From the NCBI RefSeq assembly GCF_017114865.1, contig NZ_JADEYH010000001.1:124001-188000 (forward strand): a stretch of DNA of 64,000 nt. Reading direction: 5' to 3'. The position numbers and the translations under genes were made by a program. Below, one piece after another: positions 34,303 to 43,245 of this stretch. Each line of letters starts with the position of its first letter. Positions within the stretch are counted from its first letter, which is position 1. The notes under the pieces were generated by a model that was not told the origin of the DNA, searched no databases, and saw only the letters and a program-made list of their open reading frames with translations. The stretch is from Streptomyces verrucosisporus (GTDB lineage Bacteria > Actinomycetota > Actinomycetes > Streptomycetales > Streptomycetaceae).

Positions 34303-35073
34303 ATGGCCACACCGCATCACGTCTCCTTCCGGCTTTCTCGCCGTCGCGGCAGCGTGCCCAGAGCGCGGGCGCTGCTGGGGGCGGTGCTCGGTGAGTGGCG
34401 GGTCGGGCAGGACGTGCTGGAGACGGCGGAGCTGGTGCTGTCGGAACTGGTCACCAACGCGGTGCGCGTACGGGTGCCGAACGACCGGCAGGTGGGGGTG
34501 CGGATCGCGCACTCGCGGGCGGACGGCCTGCTGCGGCTGGAGGTGAGCGACGCGGGGGACGGATGGCCCAGGGTGCGCGACCCCGGCGAGGACGACACCG
34601 GCGGGCGCGGCCTGCTGCTCGTGGAGGCGCTGGCCCACCGCTGGGGGGTGCGCAGGCGCGCGTGCGGGATCGGGAAGACGGTGTGGGCCGAACTGAAGGC
34701 CCCGGATCTGGTGGCCGTGCCCGTCGAGAGGGAGATCGCGGCGGTGACGGCCCAGCCCGGCCAGCGGGTCAGGCTCTGGGGTGTGTGGAAGACGATCCGC
34801 AGCGTCAGGGGGGAGCGGTCGCCGCTGGGCGGACTCGTCATGGTGCTGGGGCTGGACGACGGCCCGGCGATGCGCGTGGACGCCGCCGAACCGCTGGTCG
34901 TCATGGACGGCGGGGCGGACGTGACTGCCGGGACCGCCGTGACCGCCGACGCGGACCGGCCGGCGGACGGGAACGAGGCGGACCGCGCGGTCAGCGGGAG
35001 AACGGGGGAGGGGCCGGAGCACTACACTGGCCGCCGGACCGGAACACAACCTCAAGGAGACACGGGACCGTGA
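34303..35073 (+). CDS. HATPase_c anti-sigma-type protein
   Basis: The 256-aa protein has a GHKL/HATPase_c domain like RsbW/SpoIIAB anti-sigma kinases: ETAELVLSELVTNAVRV (N box), EVSDAGDGWPR (G1), and DDTGGRGLLLVEALAHRWGV (G2). Its C-terminal 110 residues are an Ala/Asp/Gly-rich extension not found in most members. GGGAG lies five bases before the ATG at 34303. It is divergent from the XRE regulator and its stop overlaps the GTG start of tyrS (GTGA). Confidence 0.88.
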   Translation: MATPHHVSFRLSRRRGSVPRARALLGAVLGEWRVGQDVLETAELVLSELVTNAVRVRVPNDRQVGVRIAHSRADGLLRLEVSDAGDGWPRVRDPGEDDTGGRGLLLVEALAHRWGVRRRACGIGKTVWAELKAPDLVAVPVEREIAAVTAQPGQRVRLWGVWKTIRSVRGERSPLGGLVMVLGLDDGPAMRVDAAEPLVVMDGGADVTAGTAVTADADRPADGNEADRAVSGRTGEGPEHYTGRRTGTQPQGDTGP

Positions 35074-36338
35074 CGGCCATCGTCGAGGAGTTCAGGTGGC
35101 GCGGGCTGCTCGCCCAGTCCACCGACGAGGACGCATTGCGCAAGGCTCTGGCGAACGGCCCCGTCACGTTCTACTGCGGCTTCGACCCGACCGCGCCCAG
35201 CCTGCACGTCGGGCACCTGGTGCAGGTGCTCACCGTCCGCCGGCTTCAGCAGGCCGGGCACCGGCCGCTGGCCCTGGTGGGCGGTGCGACCGGCCACATC
35301 GGCGACCCCCGGCCGACCGCCGAGCGGACCCTGAACGACTCCGAGACCATCGCCGGGTGGGTGGCCCGGCTGCGCGCGCAGATCGAGCCGTACCTCTCCT
35401 TCGAGGGCGACAACGCGGCGGTCATGGTCAACAACATGGACTGGATCTCGGGCCTGTCCGTGATCGGGTTCCTGCGGGACGTCGGCAAGCACTTCCGGGT
35501 GAACAAGATGCTCACCAAGGAGTCGGTCGCCCAGCGCCTCGCCTCCGACCAGGGCATCTCGTACACGGAGTTCAGCTACCAGCTGCTGCAGGCCCTGGAC
35601 TTCCTGGAGCTGTACCGGCGGTACGGCTGCACCCTCCAGACCGGCGGCAGCGACCAGTGGGGCAACCTCACGGCCGGCCTGGACCTGATCCACCGCCTGG
35701 AGCCGCACGCCGATGTGCACGCGCTGGCGACGCCGCTGATGACGAAGGCGGACGGCACCAAGTTCGGCAAGACGGAGACGGGCACGCTCTGGCTGGACCC
35801 GGAGATGACCACCCCGTACGCGTTCTACCAGTTCTGGCTGAACACCGACGACCGGGACATCTCGCGGTACATGCGCATCCTCTCCTTCCGCTCCCGCGAG
35901 GAGCTGGAGGAGCTGGAGCGGATGACCGAGGAGCGGCCGCAGGCCCGTACCGCGCAGCGCGCCCTGGCCGAGGAGCTGACCACCCTGGTGCACGGCGCCG
36001 ACCAGTGCGCGGCCGTGGTCGCCGCGTCGAAGGCGCTGTTCGGACAGGGCGACCTCGCCGGGCTGGACGAGGCGACGCTGGCCGCCGCGGTCTCCGAACT
36101 CCCCAACGCCAGGGTGAGCGAGCTCGGCCAGATCACCGAGCTGTTCGCGCGGGTCGGCCTGGTGGCGAGCAAGTCGGCCGCCCGCCGCACCGTGAAGGAG
36201 GGCGGCGCCTACGTGAACAACGCGAAGGTGACCGCCGAGGACGCCGTCGCCACGGCCGACCAGCTGATCCACGGGCGCTGGCTGGTGCTGCGGCGCGGCA
36301 AGAAGAACCTGGCGGCCGTCGAGGTCACCGGAGCCTGA
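35070..36338 (+). CDS. tyrS: tyrosine--tRNA ligase
   Basis: The 422-aa protein is a class I aminoacyl-tRNA synthetase that charges tRNA-Tyr. The HIGH-like signature PSLHVGHLVQ, the tyrosine site FLELYRRYGCTLQTGGSDQWGN, the KMSKS-like KADGTKFGKTETG loop and a C-terminal S4 RNA-binding domain are all present; length is normal. AAGGAG lies 11 bases before the GTG at 35070, which overlaps the preceding stop. The overlap with an anti-sigma-type gene is unusual. A long open frame on the opposite strand is a shadow. Confidence 0.97.
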   Translation: MTAIVEEFRWRGLLAQSTDEDALRKALANGPVTFYCGFDPTAPSLHVGHLVQVLTVRRLQQAGHRPLALVGGATGHIGDPRPTAERTLNDSETIAGWVARLRAQIEPYLSFEGDNAAVMVNNMDWISGLSVIGFLRDVGKHFRVNKMLTKESVAQRLASDQGISYTEFSYQLLQALDFLELYRRYGCTLQTGGSDQWGNLTAGLDLIHRLEPHADVHALATPLMTKADGTKFGKTETGTLWLDPEMTTPYAFYQFWLNTDDRDISRYMRILSFRSREELEELERMTEERPQARTAQRALAEELTTLVHGADQCAAVVAASKALFGQGDLAGLDEATLAAAVSELPNARVSELGQITELFARVGLVASKSAARRTVKEGGAYVNNAKVTAEDAVATADQLIHGRWLVLRRGKKNLAAVEVTGA

Positions 36339-36360
36339 CACGGCCCGGACGCTCCACCGG

Positions 36361-36398
36361 CGCGGTCCCTCCCTCGGCTCACCGGGGGAGGGACCGCG
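36361..36398 (+). terminator. tyrS terminator
   Basis: A perfect 13-bp stem, CGCGGTCCCTCCC (36361-36373) with GGGAGGGACCGCG (36386-36398) and a 12-base loop, lies 23 bases after the tyrS stop. Confidence 0.75.
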
Positions 36399-36582
36399 TC
36401 GCCGCTACGCCCTCGCCCCGGCCGCCGGTTGTGGAAGAATCCCGCGCGGGGGGCGTCGGCAGGTTCCGCCGGGGGCAGGGCCCGGCACCCCGGCCAGGCA
36501 GGCGCGGGTGTCCCTCCCGTTCTCCCAGGCCGCAGCCCGATTGCCGCGCGGTGGATCGGGACTGAGTGAAGGGCATGGTGCG

Positions 36583-37218
36583 ATGTCCGGTCCGACCACT
36601 TCGAGAGAAGAGGAGATAGCTTTCCTCTCCTCGCTCTACCAAGCCGAACGCGCCGACACCGCGGCAGTGTTCACCAACACTCTGGCAGTGCTCGGTTTCG
36701 CCCTGACCTACATGGCGGCCGTCGCCGGATATGTGACCACCTCCGGCTCCCTCAACGGCAGCGTTCTGGCGTTCGCCCCCACTCCGGCGTGTGCGCTCCT
36801 CGCCTACCACCAGGTCATGGTCGGGATGAACGGGGCGAGATCGCACGCGGCGTTCCTGATCGAGAAGAGGCTGGCGCGCCTCGTGGCCATGGACCCCTCC
36901 CTGACCCAGGGCACGCCGACGCGGAAAAACCATGAGCATCCGAAACGGGATTACAGGACCTTCCGGTTCGGTGTGACCGTCGGCGAGGAGTTCCTCGATC
37001 CCGGCGTCTCCTCGTGGGGGCGCAGCTCGGCCACGATACTGGTCTACGGCTCCCTGCTGATCATGACCGCGGCCTTCTCGGCGCATACGCTGTGGCTTTC
37101 CTTCCGCCATGAGGGCGGGGTATTCAGCTACGCGGGATGCCTTCTGTGCGCGGTCCTCATGGCGTCGATGGCGTGGAACATGTGGTTGAACCTGAAACGC
37201 CCGGAAGTGCGACCTTAG
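36583..37218 (+). CDS. membrane protein of unknown function
   Basis: The 211-aa protein has an N-terminal cytoplasmic helix (REEEIAFLSSLYQAERADTA) and four membrane segments at about 28-50, 58-78, 150-172 and 185-203. I do not recognise a family. GAAGGG precedes the ATG at 36583 at about ten bases. Codon use is less G/C-biased than in the neighbours. The stop codon TAG is part of the TTAG target duplication of the adjacent insertion sequence, so the insertion left the product unchanged. Confidence 0.7.
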   Translation: MSGPTTSREEEIAFLSSLYQAERADTAAVFTNTLAVLGFALTYMAAVAGYVTTSGSLNGSVLAFAPTPACALLAYHQVMVGMNGARSHAAFLIEKRLARLVAMDPSLTQGTPTRKNHEHPKRDYRTFRFGVTVGEEFLDPGVSSWGRSSATILVYGSLLIMTAAFSAHTLWLSFRHEGGVFSYAGCLLCAVLMASMAWNMWLNLKRPEVRP

Positions 37219-38036
37219 AGGATGTCTCATGTGGTGACTGCGGTCAGCCGTTTGTAGCAGGTCAGGGCAGCTGCGAGGCCGAGGAAGGCGAGGAAGTGTT
37301 CGCCCTTGCGCTCGTACCGGACGGTGAGGCGGCGGTAGCCGAAGAGCCAGCTGATGGTCCGCTCGATCCGCGCGGCGATGCACCGGCTGCGGAGCCATCG
37401 GCGGTGCTCGATGGAGTGATACGCCTTGTCGGCCCGGAGCTTGCCGGGTCTGCGGCGGCGTGGTCCGCGCCGGGACCGTATCGGCGGTATCCCACGGACC
37501 AGGGGCCTGAGCGCATGGGTGTCGTGGACGTTCGCGCCAGAGACGCCCACGGCCAGAGGCAGGCCCTGTGCGTCGGACAGGACGTGCGGTTTGCTCCCCT
37601 TCTTGCCCCGGTCGACCGGATTCGGCCCGGTCAGCGTGCCCCCTTTTTGGCCCGCACGTTCGCGGCGTCCACGATGGCCGAGGTCCAGTCGATCTCCCCG
37701 CGTGCTCCGAGTTCGTCCAGGACCGCCCGGTGAAGCCGCCGCCAGACCCCGGCCTTCGTCCAGGCGGTGAACCGCCGGTGTGCGGTCGCCGGCGAGACAC
37801 CGAACGTGTCGGGCAGCATCCGCCACGCACACCCGCTTGTCAGCACGTACACCACCGCCGCGAACGCCTGCCGCTCATCGACCGGAGCCGTGCCCCCGCC
37901 CTGCCTTCGCGGGGTGAACTCCGGAAGCAGGGGCTCCACCAGAACCCACAGACCATCAGGAACCAGACGAGAAGAGAGGTCACCGGCCACAGACAGCATC
38001 ATGCCCGACGCCGATCAAGCCACATGAGACACTCTC
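37219..38036 (-). mobile_element. IS5-family insertion sequence, complete
   Basis: The 818-bp element is flanked by TTAG direct repeats (37215-37218 and 38037-38040), matching the YTAR target of IS5-type elements. Terminal inverted repeats are GAGGATGTCTCATGTGG on the left and GAGAGTGTCTCATGTGG (reverse complement) on the right, 15 of 17 identical. It carries one transposase made from two frames. Intact ends, intact frames and matching target repeats indicate a recent insertion that may still be active. Confidence 0.93.
37227..38002 (-). CDS. IS5-family transposase, two frames joined by a predicted -1 frameshift
   Basis: Frame A (38002-37631, 123 aa) contains an N-terminal helix-turn-helix-like region and the first DDE Asp (IVDAANVRAKKG). 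Frame B continues RAKKGGTLTGPNPVDRGKKGSKPHVLSD, then the second Asp (LRADKAYHS) and the catalytic Glu region (RIERTISWLFGYRRL), ending at 37227. On the coding strand the frames meet at CCAAAAAGGGGGC, a run suited to -1 slippage, which would give an approximately 258-aa DDE transposase. Frame A alone ends within eight codons of the slip site. Confidence 0.88.
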
Positions 38037-38201
38037 TTAGCTCCGAATCGTCGCGGCGGTTCGCCGGTCGCCCCGGTGGGCGGCCCTTCCCGGGCGCGGG
38101 CCCCTCGTTGCCGGGGCTGTTCCGCCGCTGCCGCGGTGTCCTCCGCCCGGATGCGCTCCGCCCGCGGCCGGGCCGTAGCCGGGCCGGTGCCGGCCCGTGC
38201 G

Positions 38202-38606
38202 TCAGGCGGCGGTCCGGAGCGGGAAGGACGCCCGGATCGTCTTGCCCTCGCCCGGACGGAGGGCGACGGTGACCTCGGTGGCCAGCTCGCGCACCAGCAG
38301 CCAGCCGAAGCCGCCGGGAACGGAGGGGTTTATCTGCACCGTCCTGGGCCGCCGGACACTGGCGTCCGAGACTTCCACCAGCACGCCGCCATCCCCGGGG
38401 GCCAGGCGGAAGCCGGTCACCCCGCCGGCGTGACGGACCGCGTTGGACACCAGCTCCGAGACCCCCAGCAGCACGGCGTCCACATCGGCCTTCGAGGCGT
38501 CCGGCTCGGCCACCCGGAGGAAACCGCGTGTCATCTCCCGTGCCCGGTCCCCGGACTGTGGCGGGCGGCTGGTCAAGCGCTCCGGTGGGCGGCCTTCCCT
38601 GTGCAT
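38202..38606 (-). CDS. HATPase_c anti-sigma-type ATP-binding protein
   Basis: The 134-aa protein is a minimal GHKL ATPase of the RsbW type: DVDAVLLGVSELVSNAVRHAGG (N box), VLVEVSDASVRRP and GGFGWLLVRELATEV (G2). Such single-domain proteins are abundant in Streptomyces and act as anti-sigma factors or phosphatase partners. GAGGAGG lies seven bases before the ATG at 38606. It is the second protein of this class within 4 kb. Between it and the IS (38041-38201) lie only GC hairpins. Confidence 0.85.
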   Translation of the reverse strand: MHREGRPPERLTSRPPQSGDRAREMTRGFLRVAEPDASKADVDAVLLGVSELVSNAVRHAGGVTGFRLAPGDGGVLVEVSDASVRRPRTVQINPSVPGGFGWLLVRELATEVTVALRPGEGKTIRASFPLRTAA

Positions 38607-38890
38607 CGGTCCTCCTCGCTTCGGAGCTGCTTTCCCAACTCCACTGCGTCGTCTGCCCCCGAGTGCGCCGCCGAACACAATCGGATCCGGTGATCCGGAT
38701 TCCTTCCCGGAAGGGGGAGGGGATGCCGCAAGGGTTGGCAACAGTCGCTGGCATATGCAATGAAGGAAAGGGGTCCGCGGCCGCGAGAGGCGAGCGGGGC
38801 GAATCCATGAGTGCCCGCCGCAAAGAGGTCCACGACGGAGGGCAGGATCGGACGCGCGGGCGCGGGGGCGGCCCGCCTACACTTGGACCG

Positions 38891-39961
38891 GTGTTCGCCC
38901 CCCTCCACACCGACGACGAGCTGCGCGACGCGCTCGCCCGCCTCCTCGACGGACTGCCGCCCCGGCAGGCCGCTGCGGCCGTCGAGCGGCTGATCAGCGG
39001 CTACCGGGGCAGCGGCGCCGGCGCCCCCGTCCTGCGCGACCGCGGCGACGTCGCCGCCTACGCCGCCTACCGGATGCCCGCCACCTTCGAGGCCGTCCGC
39101 GCCGCCCTGGACGCCCTCGCCGACCGGGCCCCGCATCTGGACCCGTCCACCCACCTGGACGTGGGCGGGGGGACGGGCGCGGCCGTGTGGGCCGCCGCCG
39201 CGGTCTGGGGCGACGGCCCGGAGCGGACCGGGAACCCCCGGTCGACCACCGTGCTGGACCGCTCCGAACCCGCACTCGCCCTCGGCCGCGAGCTGGCCGC
39301 CGGCTCCGGCTCGGCAGCCCTGCGCGGGGCCGAGTGGCGGCAGGAGCGCATCGGCGCCGCACCGGGGCTGGACGCGGCCGACCTGGTCACCGTCTCCTAC
39401 GTACTGAACGAACTGCCCGAGGACGCCCGGGGTGCGCTGGTGGACGCCGCCGCCTCGGCGGCCCGGCGGGCGGTGGTGGTCGTCGAGCCGGGCACCCCGG
39501 ACGGCTACCGGCGGATCATCGAGGCACGCGGCCGGCTGATCGGCGCCGGGCTGCGCGTACTGGCCCCCTGCCCGCACAGCGGCGCCTGCCCGATAGAGCC
39601 CGGCACGGACTGGTGCCACTTCGCCGCCCGCGTCAGCCGCTCCTCCCTCCACCGGCAGGTGAAGGGAGGCTCGCTGGCGTACGAGGACGAGAAGTTCTCC
39701 TACGTGGCCGCCGTCCGCCCCGGCGCGGGCGGCGGCGGCCCGGAAGGCGGCCCGGAGGGGACGCCCGCCCCGGCGCGGATCGTACGCAGGCCGCAGATCC
39801 GCAAGGGCCAGGTCCTGCTCGACCTGTGCACCGGGCCGGACGCCGAACGCGGCGGGCTGCGGCGCGAGACCGTCACCAAGCGCCGCGGGCCGGCCTACCG
39901 CGCCGCCCGGGACGCGCACTGGGGCGACGCCTGGGACGACGGGCGGTCCGGCGGGCAGTAA
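38891..39961 (+). CDS. Rsm22-like small-subunit rRNA methyltransferase family protein
   Basis: The 356-aa protein matches the Rsm22 family: a SAM-binding HLDVGGGTGAAVWAAA motif, TVSYVLNELPE, and the cysteine cluster CPHSGACPIEPGTDWCHFAARVSRS, which binds an iron-sulfur cluster or zinc in characterised relatives. In mitochondria Rsm22/METTL17 helps mature the small ribosomal subunit; the bacterial role is inferred. The GTG at 38891 gives the usual N-terminus; the frame is open upstream and lacks a strong Shine-Dalgarno. Confidence 0.88.
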   Translation: MFAPLHTDDELRDALARLLDGLPPRQAAAAVERLISGYRGSGAGAPVLRDRGDVAAYAAYRMPATFEAVRAALDALADRAPHLDPSTHLDVGGGTGAAVWAAAAVWGDGPERTGNPRSTTVLDRSEPALALGRELAAGSGSAALRGAEWRQERIGAAPGLDAADLVTVSYVLNELPEDARGALVDAAASAARRAVVVVEPGTPDGYRRIIEARGRLIGAGLRVLAPCPHSGACPIEPGTDWCHFAARVSRSSLHRQVKGGSLAYEDEKFSYVAAVRPGAGGGGPEGGPEGTPAPARIVRRPQIRKGQVLLDLCTGPDAERGGLRRETVTKRRGPAYRAARDAHWGDAWDDGRSGGQ

Positions 39962-40032
39962 GGCGGGCAGGGCGGCGCCGGGGACTGACGCCCCGACCCC
40001 GACCCCGCCCCCGAACCGGACGGCGGCCCGGA

Positions 40033-40842
40033 TCAGCCGCGCAGCTCCGCCGTGCAGCACTTCACGCTGCCGCCGCCCTTGAGCAGCTCCCCCAGATCGA
40101 CGCCGACCGGCTCGTAACCGCGCTCGCGCAGCGGCTCGAACAGCCCCACCGCCGCCTGGGGCAGCACCACGTGGTGCCCGTCGCTGACCGCGTTCAGGCC
40201 GAAGGCGCGGGCGTCGGCCTCCCCGGCGATCACCGCGTCGGGGAAGAGCCGGGCCAGCACCGCCCGGCTGCCGGGCGAGAACGCCCGCGGGTAGTACATG
40301 ACGGCGCCGTCGCGGGTGTCGTCCAGCACGCACAGCGCCGTGTCCAGGTGGTAGAAGCGCGGGTCCACCAGATCCAGGCCGACGACCGGGCGGCCGAAGA
40401 ACTCCTGCGCCTCCGGGTGGGACAGCGGACTGCTGCGGAAGCCGCGCCCGGCCAGCAGCCAGGAGGCGGTGACGGCGAAGTCCCCCTCGCCCTCGTTGAC
40501 GTGCTCCGGCTCGCGCACCTCGGCGAAGCCGCGGGTCCGGTACCACTCCCGGTGCACCGCGGCCTCCCGCGCCCGCTCCGGATGGGCGAAGCGGGCGCCC
40601 AGCACCCGGCCGTCCACGACGAGCGCGCCGTTGGCGGCGTACACCATGTCGGGCAGCTCCGGGTCGGGCTCCAGCTCCTCGACGGTGTGGCCGAGCGAGC
40701 GGTAGGTGTCGCGCAGGGACTCCCACTGGGCCACGGCCAGCGGGAGGTCCACGGGCTTGGCGGGGTCCATCCACGGGTTGATGGAGTAGGTGACCGCGAA
40801 GTACGCCGGTGGGCACATCAGATAGCGGCGGGGTGTGTACAC
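40033..40842 (-). CDS. dimethylarginine dimethylaminohydrolase-type amidohydrolase
   Basis: The 269-aa protein belongs to the guanidine-group-modifying superfamily: PRRYLMCPPAYF, MVYAANGALVVDG, the catalytic His region LNAVSDGHHVVLP and the nucleophile Cys in GGGSVKCCTAEL. It should hydrolyse methylated arginine to citrulline, or a related guanidino compound. The GTG at 40842 is chosen because GAGGAG lies seven bases upstream; an upstream GTG at 40857 is possible. It is convergent with the Rsm22-like gene. Confidence 0.9.
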   Translation of the reverse strand: MYTPRRYLMCPPAYFAVTYSINPWMDPAKPVDLPLAVAQWESLRDTYRSLGHTVEELEPDPELPDMVYAANGALVVDGRVLGARFAHPERAREAAVHREWYRTRGFAEVREPEHVNEGEGDFAVTASWLLAGRGFRSSPLSHPEAQEFFGRPVVGLDLVDPRFYHLDTALCVLDDTRDGAVMYYPRAFSPGSRAVLARLFPDAVIAGEADARAFGLNAVSDGHHVVLPQAAVGLFEPLRERGYEPVGVDLGELLKGGGSVKCCTAELRG

Positions 40843-41045
40843 GAAGAGGCTCCTCACAGGATCGCTGTGTGCCGGAGGTGTCGCGCTGTGTCAGCACATC
40901 GTCCACCCGGCCGGGCTTCCCTGTCCTGTCCGGGAGGAGGATTTCCGCTGTACGGAGCAGGACGTCCGCGGGCGGGCCGGGCGGGGCCGGCTGTGACCAT
41001 CACGACCACCGTTCGATTACTCATCGGGGGCGCGGAAGGAGCAGG

Positions 41046-41168
41046 ATGGAGAAGGACGCTCGGGATCCGCGGATTCCGCCCGGCCGAAGGCGCTCGGTTT
41101 CGTACCCTCGAAACCCACGGCTCAGGTCGCGCGTGGGGTGGTACGCGATCTCCGCTCTCCTCTCGTGA
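41046..41168 (+). CDS. possible small basic protein, 40 aa
   Basis: GGAAGGAG lies four bases before the ATG at 41046. The ORF encodes MEKDARDPRIPP then a strongly basic stretch (about ten Arg) and the hydrophobic end VGWYAISALLS. A clear terminator hairpin overlaps its last codons, which indicates a short transcript ending here. It could be a small membrane-associated protein or a regulatory leader peptide for the downstream primase-like gene. The preceding 190 bases (40858-41045) show no other gene. Confidence 0.45.
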   Translation: MEKDARDPRIPPGRRRSVSYPRNPRLRSRVGWYAISALLS

Positions 41169-41180
41169 GGAGAGGCTTTT
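41155..41180 (+). terminator. terminator or attenuator overlapping the small ORF
   Basis: CTCTCCTC (41155-41162) pairs perfectly with GAGGAGAG (41167-41174) across a TCGT loop, followed by GCTTTT. The stem contains the stop codon of the 40-aa ORF, so ribosomes finishing that ORF would melt it, as in an attenuator upstream of the gene at 41300. Confidence 0.6.
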
Positions 41181-41299
41181 CCAAGTCGGAGGTCGCTGCC
41201 CGGCCCGCCCCGGCGCCCCGCGGGACCGGCCGAGCACCGCAAACCAGGGAAGCGATTCCCCCACAGGCCCAGGCCGGTGGTCCCAGCGCTAGGAGTCCG

Positions 41300-42034
41300 A
41301 TGGAACGCGAAAGCAGATTCTCCCGGTGGCTGCGCCGACGCTCCCGCGGCGCGCACGCGAGCGCCGTGCAGGAAGCGGCCCGCGTACGGGAGGACCTGCT
41401 GCTGACGGCCGCCGCCGCCGGCTTCCCCCTGGCCCCCGCCGCGCACCCCGAGGGCTACGGCTGCTCCTGCGACCGCATCGGCTGCCCCACCCCCGGCCGG
41501 CACCCGGTCTCCTTCGCCTGGCAGACCCAGGCCACCACCGACCCCGAGCAGATCGCCCGCTGGGCCGCCGGCCAGCCGTCGGCCAACTTCATCACCGCCA
41601 CCGGACGCACCCACGACGTGCTGGACGTGCCCGCGGGCGCGGGGCGGGCCGCGCTGGAGCGGCTGGAGGCCGAGGGCGTCGAGGTCGGGCCGGTGGCGGT
41701 GTGCGGCACCGGCCCCCGGACGGGACGGATGCTGTTCTTCACCGCCACCCGGGGCACCCCGGCCGACGAGGACGAGTGGTGGCCGTGCGAGCTGGACTGC
41801 CACCCCGAGACCCTGGAGGACCACCCGGGCCTGCGGTGGCACTGCCGCGGCAGCTATGTGCTCGTACCCCCCGCCCGGCTGCCCGGCGACGACTCCGACT
41901 CGGTGGTGGGCTGGCTGCGCGCCCCCGAGCGCCCGCTGCCCGACCCGCTGACGATGCTGGAGGCGCTGACGGACGCCTGCGCCACGCACGCGCGGGAGGA
42001 GCCGGACCACGCCGCCCCCTGGCCGGTGCGCTGA
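41300..42034 (+). CDS. bifunctional DNA primase/polymerase N-terminal-like protein
   Basis: The 244-aa protein matches the prim-pol N-terminal domain used in Streptomyces chromosomal genes: YGCSCDRIGCPTPGRHPVSFAWQ with Cys/His ligands, DVLDVPAGAGRAALERLE replacing the usual D-x-D, and an acidic C-terminal region. The catalytic Asp pair is therefore partly altered and enzyme activity is doubtful. TAGGAG lies five bases before the ATG at 41300. An attenuator-like hairpin lies 120 bases upstream. Confidence 0.8.
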   Translation: MERESRFSRWLRRRSRGAHASAVQEAARVREDLLLTAAAAGFPLAPAAHPEGYGCSCDRIGCPTPGRHPVSFAWQTQATTDPEQIARWAAGQPSANFITATGRTHDVLDVPAGAGRAALERLEAEGVEVGPVAVCGTGPRTGRMLFFTATRGTPADEDEWWPCELDCHPETLEDHPGLRWHCRGSYVLVPPARLPGDDSDSVVGWLRAPERPLPDPLTMLEALTDACATHAREEPDHAAPWPVR

Positions 42035-42082
42035 CGCGCCGGGCCCCAGGTCACCACCGGACCGCCGGGGCCGCCGCCGGGC

Positions 42083-43096
42083 TCACTCGCCCTTGGCGCC
42101 CGTCAGGCGCTGGAGGCGGTAGACCAGCGTGATCTCCGGGTCGCCGGCGTCGGCCGGAGGCACGGCCGCCGCCTGGAGGCCGAGGCGGACGTACGTCACC
42201 GACTGCCGCGGCGTCCCTTCCATCAGGGCTTTGACGTAGGGGTCCTTGACCTGCGGCTTGTAGCCCTGGGGGACGGTCTGCCGCATCTGGTGGTGGGTGG
42301 TGAAGAACACCAGCGCCCCGCCGTCCCCGGTGCGCAGCCCCACCGGCGCGAACCGCTCGTCCCGGGCCGGGAGGTCGGCCCACTGGGTGCGGGCGCCCGG
42401 GTTCGCCGCCGTCTTCTTCCGCTCCTGGCGCAGGCCGCTGGTGGCCGGCCCGTCGGCGAAGGTGTCGCCGCCCTCGCGCAGATAGTCCGTGTACGCCTCG
42501 CCCAGATCCTCCGGCGCGACGGCCAGCCGGGCCGACGCGCCGGCGGGGACGGCCTCGACGTGGCCCTCGCCGTCCTCGGCGAACTCCGGCACGGCGGAGG
42601 CGTCCAGCACCGACAGGTACGACGCCTTCCACCTCTCCTCGACGCCGTCGCGGGTGAAGACCAGCAGCCAGCGCTTGCCGGGGCTCTGGCTGGAGGCTGT
42701 GTCGGCGACGAAGAACTTCGGCCAGCCCGCCTGCCGCGGTATCAGGAAGCGGGCGTCGGTCAGCTCCAGGTCCCGGTGGTCGGGGCTGCCGTCCGGGTGG
42801 ACGGCACGGCGGGCCCGCAGCCCGGCCTGGTCGACGGCGCCCAGCGCGCCCGTCTCGATGGTGGCGTTCAGGGAGGCGTCGTGGGTGCGGTTGGCCTCGT
42901 TGTTGGTCTCGGTGAAGTGGTCGAGGACCTTCGCCGCCTCCGCCCCGGTCACCGCCGGGACCACGGCCCTCTCGCCGTGCACCGTGACACAGCCCGGCAG
43001 TACCGCCACAGCGGCCAGCGCCGTCGCGAGCACCACCGCACGCCTGAGCCCACGCGCCTTCGTCCGCACTCTCCTCGACCCCTCCCGGACCATCAC
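42083..43096 (-). CDS. lipoprotein of unknown function
   Basis: The 337-aa protein has a signal peptide with a lipobox (AVVLATALAAVAVLPGC, Cys at about residue 36), so it is anchored to the outer face of the membrane. The mature part has regular alternation of short beta strands and helices and contains VTYVRLGLQ and ITLVYRLQRL near the C-terminus. I do not recognise a family. Start is GTG at 43096 or ATG at 43093. It is convergent with the primase-like gene. Confidence 0.8.
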   Translation of the reverse strand: MMVREGSRRVRTKARGLRRAVVLATALAAVAVLPGCVTVHGERAVVPAVTGAEAAKVLDHFTETNNEANRTHDASLNATIETGALGAVDQAGLRARRAVHPDGSPDHRDLELTDARFLIPRQAGWPKFFVADTASSQSPGKRWLLVFTRDGVEERWKASYLSVLDASAVPEFAEDGEGHVEAVPAGASARLAVAPEDLGEAYTDYLREGGDTFADGPATSGLRQERKKTAANPGARTQWADLPARDERFAPVGLRTGDGGALVFFTTHHQMRQTVPQGYKPQVKDPYVKALMEGTPRQSVTYVRLGLQAAAVPPADAGDPEITLVYRLQRLTGAKGE

Positions 43097-43245
43097 GAGG
43101 CTTCCCCGGCCCGAACCCTACCGGTGCCCCGCGGAGGCCGGGCGAGGGGATGGGCCGGGCCCGGGACACGGCGAACCCGGCCCCGCCCGGGGTCGGTTCG
43201 AACGGGCGGAGCCGGGCCGTCACACCTACCGCGTCAGGACGCGCG

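Noticed and set aside
35052..36341. A 429-codon reverse-strand frame opposite tyrS
   Set aside because: Shadow frame; the forward strand encodes a complete tyrosyl-tRNA synthetase with all motifs.
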